Positions 1 to 7,253 of a DNA stretch of 64,000 nt are shown one piece after another. The stretch's first letter is position 1. Each line of letters opens with the position of its first letter. A program made the translations under genes and the position numbers. The notes below the pieces were generated by a model, which was given only the letters and a program-made list of their open reading frames with translations, made no database searches and had not been told where the DNA came from. Source of the DNA: JAJUFS01 sp964599565 (GTDB lineage Bacteria > Pseudomonadota > Gammaproteobacteria > Natronospirales > JAJUFS01); assembly GCA_964599565.1 (NCBI GenBank), contig CAZRFE010000005.1, positions 1-64,000 on the forward strand, given 5' to 3'.

Positions 1-155
1 CGGTGGTGATGATGGATGGGTGTATGACGTGTCTCAGTTGCGGCGACTCCAAGTGCGGCTGAGCTGAGACGGTCCCGGATTTCCGCGATACGGCGTTGCG
101 AAGTGTTTCTCGAACGGTCATTACTCAAACTGGTAACTCCCGTCCGAGAAACCGT

Positions 156-265
156 CCGCGTCTTGTCTCGCGAAAACCGAGTGCAGCCTCAGTGACTTCG
201 CAGGCCGGCGACTGTTGTCCTCGAAAAGGTGTCGATTTTGTTTCGCGAAAGTCGAATGCAGTCTT
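156..265. repeat. Imperfect direct repeat upstream of the ParA-like gene
   Basis: Bases 166-190 and 241-265 match at about 19 of 25 positions with a 75-nt offset; both contain TCGCGAAA followed by CGAxTGCAG. A weaker third unit may lie near 91-120. The 330 nt before the first gene hold no convincing coding sequence; a reading frame through 96-353 has no ribosome site and only reflects the repeats. The repeat could be a partition-like or operator site for the following ParA homologue, or remnant DNA at an island edge. Function is not established. Confidence 0.4.
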
Positions 266-330
266 AACCGGCGCGGAGGTCCTCGCGCTTACGTTCGTTG
301 ATGAGTCATTATCACCCGTTGAGGTTTTTT

Positions 331-1323
331 GTGAAATCAATAGCGTTCTTTAACAACAAGGGTGGCGTCGGGAAGACTACCTTGCTCTGCAATTTGGCGG
401 CGTATCTGGCGATCGAAAAAAAGAAGAGGGTGCTGGTGGTTGATGCTGACCCACAGTGCAATGCAACGCAGCTGATTTTTTCAGATCAAGAAATATCGCA
501 AATTTACGAGAAGAACGGATTCACTATCTACGACGTTGTGCGGCCGCTTTCACTCGGCAAAGGTTTTTCGAAAACGATAGATGCGAGAAAAGGCGCGGAG
601 TTCAAAGTGGATGTGATTGCCGGTGATCCACGTCTATCGCTAACAGAGGATCTTCTCTCGAAGGATTGGAACGACGCTATTTCAGGGCAGCCACGGGGGA
701 TTCGTACCTCGCTGTTGTTTGTGGAGTTATTGTCCCGTTGTAGAGATTACGATTACGTCCTGTTTGATATGGGGCCATCGCTTGGCTCCATTAACCGTTC
801 GGTCCTGATAGCCGCTGATTACTTCCTTGCTCCGATGTCGATCGACATTTTTAGCCTTCGGGCTATCGAAAACATCTCGATCGCACTTAGCAAATGGAAA
901 AAAGCCTTAGGTAGTGGACTGGAGCTTAATGAAGACGGCCAGGAGATCGGTATCGACTATAGCGGCTGGAATCTAAAGTTCCTCGGTTATGTGACCCAGC
1001 AGTACACGGCAAAGACCGATAGCAAGGGAAAACGTCAACCGGTCAAAGCGTTCGAAAAGATAATGAGTAAGGTGTCGAGCGAGATCGATAATCATTTCGT
1101 TCGGGTTCTTCAACCCGAGCACTCTGATGTTAACTATAACCTGGGTTCGATTCCGACCTTGCATAGTTTGATTCCTCTTTCTCAAACGAGCAGGAAGCCT
1201 ATTTTTCGACTTAAGGCTGCAGACGGAGTTGTGGGAGCGCATTTCGCCAAAGTTAAGGAATATAACTCCATCATCGGCGGTATTACTGGGCGCGTGTTAG
1301 GTAATTTAGAGGCCCTGAAGTGA
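331..1323 (+). CDS. ParA/MinD-like P-loop ATPase, first gene of a defence-like operon
   Basis: This 330-residue protein is a deviant Walker A ATPase of the ParA/MinD/Soj family. The motif KGGVGKTT is at residues 10-17, VVDADPQ follows at about 36-42, and a Walker B-like FDMGPS lies near residue 150. I chose GTG at 331 because GAGG at 321-324 sits six bases upstream and family members start just before the P-loop; a TTG at 298 is possible but has no ribosome site. No ParB gene or plasmid replication gene is visible, so a plain partition role is doubtful. The gene overlaps the next start (GTG 1320 inside the stop region), which implies translational coupling with the SIR2 gene. Base composition is AT-richer than the backbone. 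Its role in the operon, perhaps a regulator or scaffold ATPase, is inferred. Confidence 0.85.
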   Translation: MKSIAFFNNKGGVGKTTLLCNLAAYLAIEKKKRVLVVDADPQCNATQLIFSDQEISQIYEKNGFTIYDVVRPLSLGKGFSKTIDARKGAEFKVDVIAGDPRLSLTEDLLSKDWNDAISGQPRGIRTSLLFVELLSRCRDYDYVLFDMGPSLGSINRSVLIAADYFLAPMSIDIFSLRAIENISIALSKWKKALGSGLELNEDGQEIGIDYSGWNLKFLGYVTQQYTAKTDSKGKRQPVKAFEKIMSKVSSEIDNHFVRVLQPEHSDVNYNLGSIPTLHSLIPLSQTSRKPIFRLKAADGVVGAHFAKVKEYNSIIGGITGRVLGNLEALK

Positions 1324-2180
1324 TTGATTGGCCCGTTGCGCTTATTAATGATCTTGCGCGGCGCCGCTCTGTGCTATTTCTTGGGTCCGGTGTTTCTAAG
1401 AACTCGGCTGGCATTGGCGGTGCGCGACCGCCCTTATGGAGCGAGTTCCTGGAGCGCGCACTAAGCGAAGCATCGCGACCGAAAAAACACATACAAACTC
1501 TGCTTGGGAAACGCGATTACCTCACCGCATGTGAGCTGTTGAAAGAGAAGCTGGACGAGGAATGGGTGCGAATAATTCGAGAGGCGTTTGTAAGGCCGCA
1601 ATATCAGCCCGTCGAAATACATAACGAGATCTTCAAGCTCGATTCACGCTTAGTCCTAACGCAGAACTTCGACAAAATCTACGACACTCATGCTCTGAGC
1701 GTGTCTACCAATACGGTCGTCTTGAAGAACTACTACGATTCAGATGTTGTTAATGAGTTGCGAGGAGATTCACGCGCCGTAGTCAAAGTCCATGGCACAA
1801 TTGATTCACCAGACAAGATGATTTTCACACGAAGGGATTACCGAACAGCGCGATATGCCTACGCAAGCTTTTTCGCTTGTCTCGATGCTCTTGCGGTTAC
1901 TCATACGTTCATTTTTATCGGCTGCGGTTTTGAGGATCCGAATGTGCAGCTGATGCTTGAGCGTTACGCCGGCAATTACCCAAGCGGACGGCCTCACTAT
2001 ATTGTTGCCCCGAAGGGAATACACAAAGATATTAAAGCATCGTACCGGGACAATCTGTCGTTAAGAATCCTAGATTATGATCCAAGCGATCATCATGCTG
2101 CGCTGACAACAAGCCTAAAAGATCTTCGGGAAAAGGTGGAGGTTCGGCGGTCTGAGATCGCGGGTGCGCAAGACTGGTGA
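1320..2180 (+). CDS. SIR2-family protein (predicted NADase-type defence effector)
   Basis: This 286-residue protein has the SIR2 Rossmann signature: LFLGSGVS at residues 19-26 for NAD binding, LTQNFD at 113-118, and VKVHGT at 155-160 carrying the usual catalytic histidine. FIGCGFEDPN further on is typical of bacterial SIR2_2 proteins. Zinc-binding cysteine pairs of protein deacetylases are absent. Bacterial proteins of this type in defence loci (Thoeris ThsA, DSR, SIR2-Argonaute) deplete NAD+ on phage infection; that activity is inferred here. The start is GTG 1320, overlapping the ParA-like stop by 4 nt, with GAGG seven bases upstream. There is no extra sensor domain, so sensing may depend on a partner protein. 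Confidence 0.88.
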   Translation: MIDWPVALINDLARRRSVLFLGSGVSKNSAGIGGARPPLWSEFLERALSEASRPKKHIQTLLGKRDYLTACELLKEKLDEEWVRIIREAFVRPQYQPVEIHNEIFKLDSRLVLTQNFDKIYDTHALSVSTNTVVLKNYYDSDVVNELRGDSRAVVKVHGTIDSPDKMIFTRRDYRTARYAYASFFACLDALAVTHTFIFIGCGFEDPNVQLMLERYAGNYPSGRPHYIVAPKGIHKDIKASYRDNLSLRILDYDPSDHHAALTTSLKDLREKVEVRRSEIAGAQDW

Positions 2181-2386
2181 GTCGGTTCGTCAGAAAGGGG
2201 GGCAACTAGAACGCGTAGGGTCAAGTCTTTCAGAAGGAAGGACATTAAACTGATTGGACGCGGCGATGTCCCGAGATGTCGTCGCGAACGTGCCCAGGAA
2301 CCAGGAAGAGAAAATTTAGACCAACAGGTCGCCGCCGCTCGGATAATACTTACGCAATCGAAAACGCTAGGGCAAGGAAGAGTGAA

Positions 2387-4225
2387 ATGGCTCGAGGAAA
2401 TCAACTTCCCTTTTTTGATGTTGAATTAAACAACGTTGACTGCGACGCACGGTCGGAGGCTCGCCTTCGCTCCATTCTCGATGCTCCACGGGAGCGAAAA
2501 ATCGTCGACGAGCCTTACAACAGAGACATTTCTGCTGGTAAAAACACGTATGTTTACGACGCCCACACATATCATACAAAAGTTCCTCCACAAGGGATCG
2601 CAGCCTTAATTGACTATTACACAAACCCTGGTGAAGTCGTTCTGGATTCATTTTGCGGGTCGGGTATGACAGGAGTTGCTGCGGCCGAAATGGGTCGTCG
2701 CGCGATCCTTTCAGACCTGTCTCCCGCCGCTGTATTTATCGCCGAGAATTTGAACACACCAGCGGATGATGTTGAGTTCCTGACTGCCGTTGATCACGTA
2801 TTGGCTTCTTGCGAAGACCTGAACAAGTATCTGTATGCAACTTCATGCCGTGATTGCGGCAAAGAAGTTGCCCAGTTGTATACCGTTTGGAGTTACGGCG
2901 TAGAATGCAATGAGTGTCGCCGCGAGTTTGTGCTCTGGGATGTTGCGCGCGACGAGCGTGAGCGGGTGCGCGACAGCAAAATTAAGAAGACGTTCGATTG
3001 CCCCCATTGCAAGTCCCGCATTGCAAAAAGAGGTCTAAAAAGGACAAGTCGATACCCTGTTCAAATCGGCTACAAATGTTGTTCGAGAGGTAGGAAGGAG
3101 AGTTGCGCAGTTCCCGATCAGCGCGATATCGACTTTGTAACTAATCTGGCCGCGGGTCAGATCCCCAGTCAACTCTGGTATCCAAAAAATCAGTTTCCAG
3201 CGGGGGTTAACACTCGGCAGCCGATAGCTGCAGGCATCATTTCCGTTGATAAAGCCTATACGCCACGAGCCCTTTGGGCGATGGCGCGCTTGTGGCATGA
3301 GGCGAGCAATTACCCTGTCGTAAGCCTCAGGAACAAACTTCGTTTCGTAGTTACTTCGTTATATCAAAGGGTGACGTTGTTTTCTGAGTTTAGGTTTTGG
3401 GGTGGTAGCGGTAATACCGCAAACTACAATGTGCCGCAGATCATTAATGAGCAGAACGTATTTTTTGCGTTTAAGAGAAAAGCTCAAACGATAAGTTGGT
3501 ACTTCAGAGATGCCCCACGCTTTTCGCGTCAAGTTCACTTATCCGTAAAGTCTGCATGCCATCTTGAAAACATTCCCAATGGCAGTGTGGATTTCGTGTT
3601 CACTGATCCTCCATTCGGGAGCAATATTAACTACTCCGAAATGAACTTTCTTTGGGAAAGTTGGTTGGGAGAATATACGAACACTGCTGAAGAGGCGATT
3701 ATTAGTCGGCCGCAGAATAAGACTGCAGACGATTATGAGGCATTGCTATGCCAAGCCTTTCTGGAAGCTCATCGTGTGTTGCGGGATGATGGCTGGATGT
3801 GCGTCGTGTTTCACAACTCATCCGAGAAGGTGTGGCGAAGTTTGCAAAATGCCATACAAAGAGCGGGGTTTGAAGTGAGAGCTGCGCAGACGTTCGACAA
3901 GCAGCACGCAACATTCAAAATGTTTGTCTCTGACAACGCTGTCGGCTACGACCTTGTGTTGCACTGTAGAAAGCAGAATCGGAAACGAGTGGAAAGGGTT
4001 CTTACAAAACTCGACAAACAAGAAGTTCGGTCATTTATCAGCTCCCAACTGACTACAAACAAGAACTATGTTGTTCGTTACCTGCATGTAGCGCGCAGGG
4101 ATGAATTCGATTATCGGAAAATGTACGCCGAGTGGCTATGTAGTTCCTTTTCTTCAAGCGAGATAAGTATGAGTTTCGAAGAGTTCCGTACGCTTGTGGA
4201 CGACGCCCGAAAGGAGATTCTGTGA
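2387..4225 (+). CDS. DNA methyltransferase with internal zinc-ribbon modules
   Basis: The 612-residue product carries SAM-binding motif I (LDSFCGSGMTG, about 86-96) and catalytic motif IV DPPF at about 407-410, so it should methylate adenine-N6 or cytosine-N4 in DNA. Some 300 residues separate the motifs. They include cysteine pairs (CRDC, CNEC, CPHC, KCC) that look like two zinc ribbons and may form the target-recognition region. The chosen ATG 2387 follows AGGAAGAG by six bases; an upstream in-frame start at 2276 lacks a ribosome site. The 206 nt before it hold no supported gene. A GATAAT at 2342-2347 could be a promoter -10 element. The stop overlaps the next GTG, coupling it to the putative nuclease. 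It could protect host DNA in a restriction-type system. Confidence 0.88.
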   Translation: MARGNQLPFFDVELNNVDCDARSEARLRSILDAPRERKIVDEPYNRDISAGKNTYVYDAHTYHTKVPPQGIAALIDYYTNPGEVVLDSFCGSGMTGVAAAEMGRRAILSDLSPAAVFIAENLNTPADDVEFLTAVDHVLASCEDLNKYLYATSCRDCGKEVAQLYTVWSYGVECNECRREFVLWDVARDERERVRDSKIKKTFDCPHCKSRIAKRGLKRTSRYPVQIGYKCCSRGRKESCAVPDQRDIDFVTNLAAGQIPSQLWYPKNQFPAGVNTRQPIAAGIISVDKAYTPRALWAMARLWHEASNYPVVSLRNKLRFVVTSLYQRVTLFSEFRFWGGSGNTANYNVPQIINEQNVFFAFKRKAQTISWYFRDAPRFSRQVHLSVKSACHLENIPNGSVDFVFTDPPFGSNINYSEMNFLWESWLGEYTNTAEEAIISRPQNKTADDYEALLCQAFLEAHRVLRDDGWMCVVFHNSSEKVWRSLQNAIQRAGFEVRAAQTFDKQHATFKMFVSDNAVGYDLVLHCRKQNRKRVERVLTKLDKQEVRSFISSQLTTNKNYVVRYLHVARRDEFDYRKMYAEWLCSSFSSSEISMSFEEFRTLVDDARKEIL

Positions 4226-5205
4226 AGAGGCCTCGCGTTCTGCCTGCTTTTTCAGCCGAAGAAGCAGAAAGAGCACGTTCCCTGCTCGCAATTCGCGTTG
4301 CCCACATGATGGGTAGAAAATTCGAAGAAGGTGACTGGTCGTACGTCTACTGTCGAGCAAAAGCGATTCCAGAGACAAGCTGGTCAAACTTGAACATCGA
4401 TGTGATGCACGCAAACCTAGGTGTGGAGCACAAAATGCTGTGCGTTCGGTCTGATAAAGGGTTGGCCGAAGTTTTTGGTACTACGCGGATGCATCCTTCC
4501 GCCACCCGGTCTATCCGCGTGCCGTCATTGGACGTGGATCCGAATGATGCTATGCGCGACGTGTTAGGCCAGTATGGGGAGTTGATTGCTGCTCGCAAAG
4601 CGAAAGTCGCAGAGCAAAATACTAGCGGTCGACCAATCGATATGCGAACAGGATGGCTGTTGTGGCAAGAATCTTTGAGGCAGTTCTTGTATTTCGAGGA
4701 GGAAATGCTGCAGCCAAATGCGGACGACTATTTTGCGAAATGGGTTGAGAAGGAAGATGCCGGTGGAGCCGGCAGAAAAGGCAGCAAGAATCTGTGGATT
4801 TATGAGAAAGAGACAGGAAGGAAAAGATACTCTGTAACTACGAGTGCTGGAGCGAAGGTTCAGCCTTACTTTGATATTCCGCCGCCCTCAAATCCAAATG
4901 TCCATTTCTTTACGGTAATCGGTGAAAGGATTGAGTTTGGTAAGGTTCGAGTCTGGCTTACTTTGGCAACCGCCAAAGAACTTGAACGCATTATTGGGAG
5001 CCTGGATTTTGACACCTTAAGCGATATCGTATTGAATGCGGCGCACGAATTGTCGGCTGTTGGCGAAGATACGACCAAATTTGCCGAACCGGGAGTGAGC
5101 GTTCTGATAAGAGAAGAGGCATATAGCGCGCTAACAAATGCTGTCCAAGGGGTCAGTGACGAACATTGTTTTAGGATGCTGTTGGAGCATTTGGAGTCGC
5201 GATAG
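4222..5205 (+). CDS. Uncharacterised protein with PD-(D/E)XK-like motif, putative restriction nuclease
   Basis: The 327-residue protein is not recognised as a named family. A segment around residues 57-74 has D60 followed by E69-H-K71 inside a hydrophobic strand (GVEHKMLCV), which fits the D...ExK core of PD-(D/E)XK nucleases. The gene starts at GTG 4222 within the methyltransferase stop, with AAGGAG five bases upstream. An operon partner tightly coupled to a methyltransferase and carrying a possible nuclease core is most simply a restriction subunit. This is inference from context and a short motif. The second half shows mixed alpha/beta character with no clear motif. A strong terminator follows at 5270. 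Confidence 0.6.
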   Translation: MKRPRVLPAFSAEEAERARSLLAIRVAHMMGRKFEEGDWSYVYCRAKAIPETSWSNLNIDVMHANLGVEHKMLCVRSDKGLAEVFGTTRMHPSATRSIRVPSLDVDPNDAMRDVLGQYGELIAARKAKVAEQNTSGRPIDMRTGWLLWQESLRQFLYFEEEMLQPNADDYFAKWVEKEDAGGAGRKGSKNLWIYEKETGRKRYSVTTSAGAKVQPYFDIPPPSNPNVHFFTVIGERIEFGKVRVWLTLATAKELERIIGSLDFDTLSDIVLNAAHELSAVGEDTTKFAEPGVSVLIREEAYSALTNAVQGVSDEHCFRMLLEHLESR

Positions 5206-5269
5206 TCTGGTAGATGGAGTGAGGGTTCAGGGTCAGGTGGTTTCAAGTTTAAGTATCAACAGAAAAGGT

Positions 5270-5291
5270 AAGCCCCGCTCTCGCGGGGCTT
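5270..5291. terminator. Bidirectional hairpin terminator
   Basis: Perfect inverted arms AAGCCCCGC and GCGGGGCTT enclose a TCTC loop between the convergent operon (331-5205) and the minus-strand gene ending at 5314. The same hairpin with identical loop recurs at 8199-8220. Confidence 0.85.
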
Positions 5292-5313
5292 CTTCATTCT
5301 GGTGTGAATGCCG

Positions 5314-5646
5314 TTATCGAACTAGGTAAACCAACTCCGGCTCTCGCACTTCATATTTCTTCGCGTGCTTCACATGCAGCGCTTCGAAATCTTCATCCGT
5401 CATCGGTAAGTCCAGCGTTGTGCTGTTCTCGATCTCGGCGAGGTAGTCGTGCAGGGCGTGGATGTGTTGATGAAGCAGCTCGACGAGTGAATTGAGGCCG
5501 GCCTTTTCCGCGCGTGTCATCCTGGCCTTGGTGCCGGGACCTTCCAGCAGGAAGTGGTGAACGGCGTCGGTGAGGCCGCGGCAGGTGTCGGCGGTGGAGA
5601 AGGGGTTGAAGCCTTGGGGAACGCGGTACGAGATCTTCTTTTCCAT
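5314..5646 (-). CDS. Small conserved-looking protein of unknown function
   Basis: This 110-residue soluble protein is not recognised. It is rich in His, Glu and Leu in its middle part (about residues 40-75, helical, possibly coiled) and ends in a charged segment with the pattern LDLPMTDEDFEALHVKHAKK. I chose ATG 5646 because AGGAG lies seven bases upstream; the longer frame from 5673 has no such site. It is convergent with the restriction-like operon and divergent from the TIR operon. A diverged copy of its last ~38 codons, together with the same downstream terminator, lies at 8199-8363, so the locus was duplicated or used as an insertion point. Confidence 0.7.
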   Translation of the reverse strand: MEKKISYRVPQGFNPFSTADTCRGLTDAVHHFLLEGPGTKARMTRAEKAGLNSLVELLHQHIHALHDYLAEIENSTTLDLPMTDEDFEALHVKHAKKYEVREPELVYLVR

Positions 5647-5692
5647 GATGAATCTCCTGGGGATCATGCTCATTTGATTCTTATATATAAGA

Positions 5693-5832
5693 GTGTCGGG
5701 TGGTTAGCATCCGCCCAGGAGCGGCAGGCTTATTCCCCTCGCGGGTTTTATATTCGCCTCCACCCGACACAGACGAACCCTTCATAGCTGGCGTCCGTGC
5801 CGTTTACTTCCTGGCGAGGATGCTAATCCTCG
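5693..5832. repeat. Inverted repeats in the leader before the TIR operon
   Basis: GTGTCGGGTGG at 5693-5703 is repeated as its exact reverse complement at 5760-5770. The adjoining TTAGCATCC at 5704-5712 is complementary to 5818-5826, and 5817-5832 forms its own hairpin (GAGGAT, loop GCTA, ATCCTC). The pairings cross, so they cannot all form at once. The 444-nt stretch 5647-6090 otherwise has no gene. A TATATA box at about 5682-5687 lies between the divergent genes and may be part of a promoter. Confidence 0.55.
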
Positions 5833-5898
5833 TGCCTCGAAAGGCGTTGATAACTCTACGTTTTTCCTCGATTTTTACTATCCGGACAGCCCTGAAAT
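5830..5898 (+). repeat. Copy 1 of a short element shared with the TumE/TumA leader
   Basis: GCCTCGAAAGGCGTT at 5834-5848, a four-base-pair hairpin with CGAA loop, is followed 47 nt after its start by TCCGGA and then GCxCTGAA. The same blocks with the same spacing occur at 9286-9348. The interior is diverged while block order and distance are kept. It lies about 200 nt upstream of the TIR operon start. Confidence 0.55.
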
Positions 5899-6090
5899 AC
5901 TCTTTTCGGAAGCATCCTTTTGGTTGTCTCGTGCTTCTCCTTGCCTATACTCCTTTCGGGGCCATACCCCCAAAACGAGATCGCCCACAAGGACGACGTG
6001 TGCCGCCTTCGAATTTGGAGCTCTTCAATACGCTTCAGAAAACTACGCCGTGCATTCGAAAGTGATTTCGGATGGCGGAGGAATTTGCGA

Positions 6091-6684
6091 ATGCCCCAAT
6101 GCAATGCCACTACCCGCAAGGGTGCTCGGTGTCGAAACATCATATCGGACGGTAATTACTGCACGAAGCACGCCAGAGTGGGTGTGTGGAAGGCGTTAAA
6201 AGCCGGAGCGATTGGTGCTGTTGGTACCGCTGTGTTCGCTCCCACCCTACCGGCCATAGCAGCTGGCGCCGGCGTGTTCATGCTTGGATCAAAATTATTT
6301 GAGGGCGAGAGAATGACTAAGAAAGTGTTTGTTAGCTTCGATTTTGATAATGACCGACAACTCAAAGAATTTATTATTGGGCAGTCAAAAAATGCAGACT
6401 CCCCGTTTGAAATTTCAGACCACTCTCTAAAAGAAGCAAAGCCAGAGAAAGACTGGGAGAAAAGCGCACATCGAATGATAGCTCGCTCTGACATCGTATT
6501 GGTTATGGTGGGCCCCGAGACTCATCGAGCGACGGGCGTTTTGAAAGAGGTCGCTATGGCAAGGGAGATCGGAGTACCTATCGTGCAAGTAATTGGTTAT
6601 CGCAATGGGGATTACACGCCTGTACCTAATGCTGGTCGGCTCTATCGTTGGAATTGGCAGAATCTCAAGAACCTTCTTTCCTAG
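6091..6684 (+). CDS. ThsB-like TIR protein with N-terminal zinc motif and membrane segment
   Basis: The 197-residue protein begins with a C-x9-C-x9-C-x2-H motif (C4, C14, C24, H27) of the CNATTRKGxRC type, then has an alanine/glycine-rich hydrophobic stretch at about 36-65 that may insert in the membrane. From residue ~73 it has a TIR-like domain of the MTH538/DUF1863 type: VFVSFDFDND, a WEKSAHRMIARSDIVLVMVG core and VLKEVAMAREIGVPIVQV. Thoeris ThsB proteins of this fold sense phage and make an NAD-derived signal; that function is inferred. ATG 6091 follows GGAGGA by nine bases. Three downstream genes on the same strand, spaced by 13-43 nt, probably form one operon. Its base composition is clearly AT-rich. 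Confidence 0.82.
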   Translation: MPQCNATTRKGARCRNIISDGNYCTKHARVGVWKALKAGAIGAVGTAVFAPTLPAIAAGAGVFMLGSKLFEGERMTKKVFVSFDFDNDRQLKEFIIGQSKNADSPFEISDHSLKEAKPEKDWEKSAHRMIARSDIVLVMVGPETHRATGVLKEVAMAREIGVPIVQVIGYRNGDYTPVPNAGRLYRWNWQNLKNLLS

Positions 6685-6727
6685 CGTGCCGCGTACGACT
6701 TACTTGCGCTTGAACTAGGAGAGAAAA

Positions 6728-7126
6728 ATGGAGCGAAAGCTAAAACACTTGGATTTCGTGCAAGGGGTAGTCAACAGGCTGTCGACGAACTCCTTTCTTC
6801 TGAAAGGCTGGAGCGTAGTTCTCGTTTCCGCACTGTTCGCATTATCGGCAAACGATTCAAATGTGCGGTTTATCTATTTGGCGTACTTTCCAGCTATCGC
6901 GTTCTGGACACTCGATGCATACTTTTTATCTACTGAACGCGGCTACAGAAAACTGTACGAGAAAATACGGAAGCTGGACCCAGAAAACGTTGACTTCAGC
7001 ATGGATACACGCGAAGTCCATTTCGGGCCCGGCGAATGGGCAGCGGCGGCGTTTTCAAAAACGATCTTGATATTCCATGGATCTCTCATTGGCGCCATCA
7101 TCGTTGTCATGTTTATTCAATTTTGA
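6728..7126 (+). CDS. Small integral membrane protein paired with TIR proteins
   Basis: This 132-residue protein has an N-terminal amphipathic part, two hydrophobic segments at about 25-41 and 47-66, a basic cytoplasmic-looking loop (RGYRKLYEKIRKLDPE) and a C-terminal membrane segment at about 108-131. From recollection, similar membrane proteins sit next to DUF1863-type TIR genes in many bacteria, but I know no proven function. AGGAGAG is six bases before ATG 6728, and it lies 43 nt after the ThsB-like gene. A membrane anchor, sensor or effector partner of the TIR protein is the likeliest role by context. Confidence 0.72.
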   Translation: MERKLKHLDFVQGVVNRLSTNSFLLKGWSVVLVSALFALSANDSNVRFIYLAYFPAIAFWTLDAYFLSTERGYRKLYEKIRKLDPENVDFSMDTREVHFGPGEWAAAAFSKTILIFHGSLIGAIIVVMFIQF

Positions 7127-7141
7127 GACAGGGGTAAGGGA

Positions 7142-7240
7142 ATGAATTTGTTTACCAGATTGCCGGGCGGAATTTGGATCGCGCGGCTTTCGGCGAAACT
7201 TGAAGCCACGGAATGTAAGTTTAAAGCGAACGTCATTTAA
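7142..7240 (+). CDS. Possible 32-residue peptide between the TIR operon genes
   Basis: ATG 7142 is preceded by GGGGTAAGGGA, a good ribosome site, and the frame stays open for 32 codons to TAA at 7238-7240. It fills the space between the membrane gene (stop 7126) and the second TIR gene (start 7254). The peptide starts MNLFTRLPGGIWIARLSAKL and is basic and amphipathic. It may be a real microprotein or a leader that couples translation to the TIR gene. Coding status is uncertain. Confidence 0.4.
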   Translation: MNLFTRLPGGIWIARLSAKLEATECKFKANVI

Positions 7241-7253
7241 TTAGGGGTAACTA

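Noticed and set aside
96..353. Possible small gene before the ParA-like gene
   Set aside because: No ribosome site, overlaps the ParA-like start and its translation only mirrors the repeated DNA at 156-265.
331..1323. Plasmid partition gene
   Set aside because: No ParB, replication initiator or other plasmid gene is nearby; the gene is coupled to a SIR2 gene, which favours a defence-type role.
5693..5832. Integron attC site
   Set aside because: The inverted arms do not fit the GTTRRRY/RYYYAAC core pattern, and no integrase or cassette array is present.
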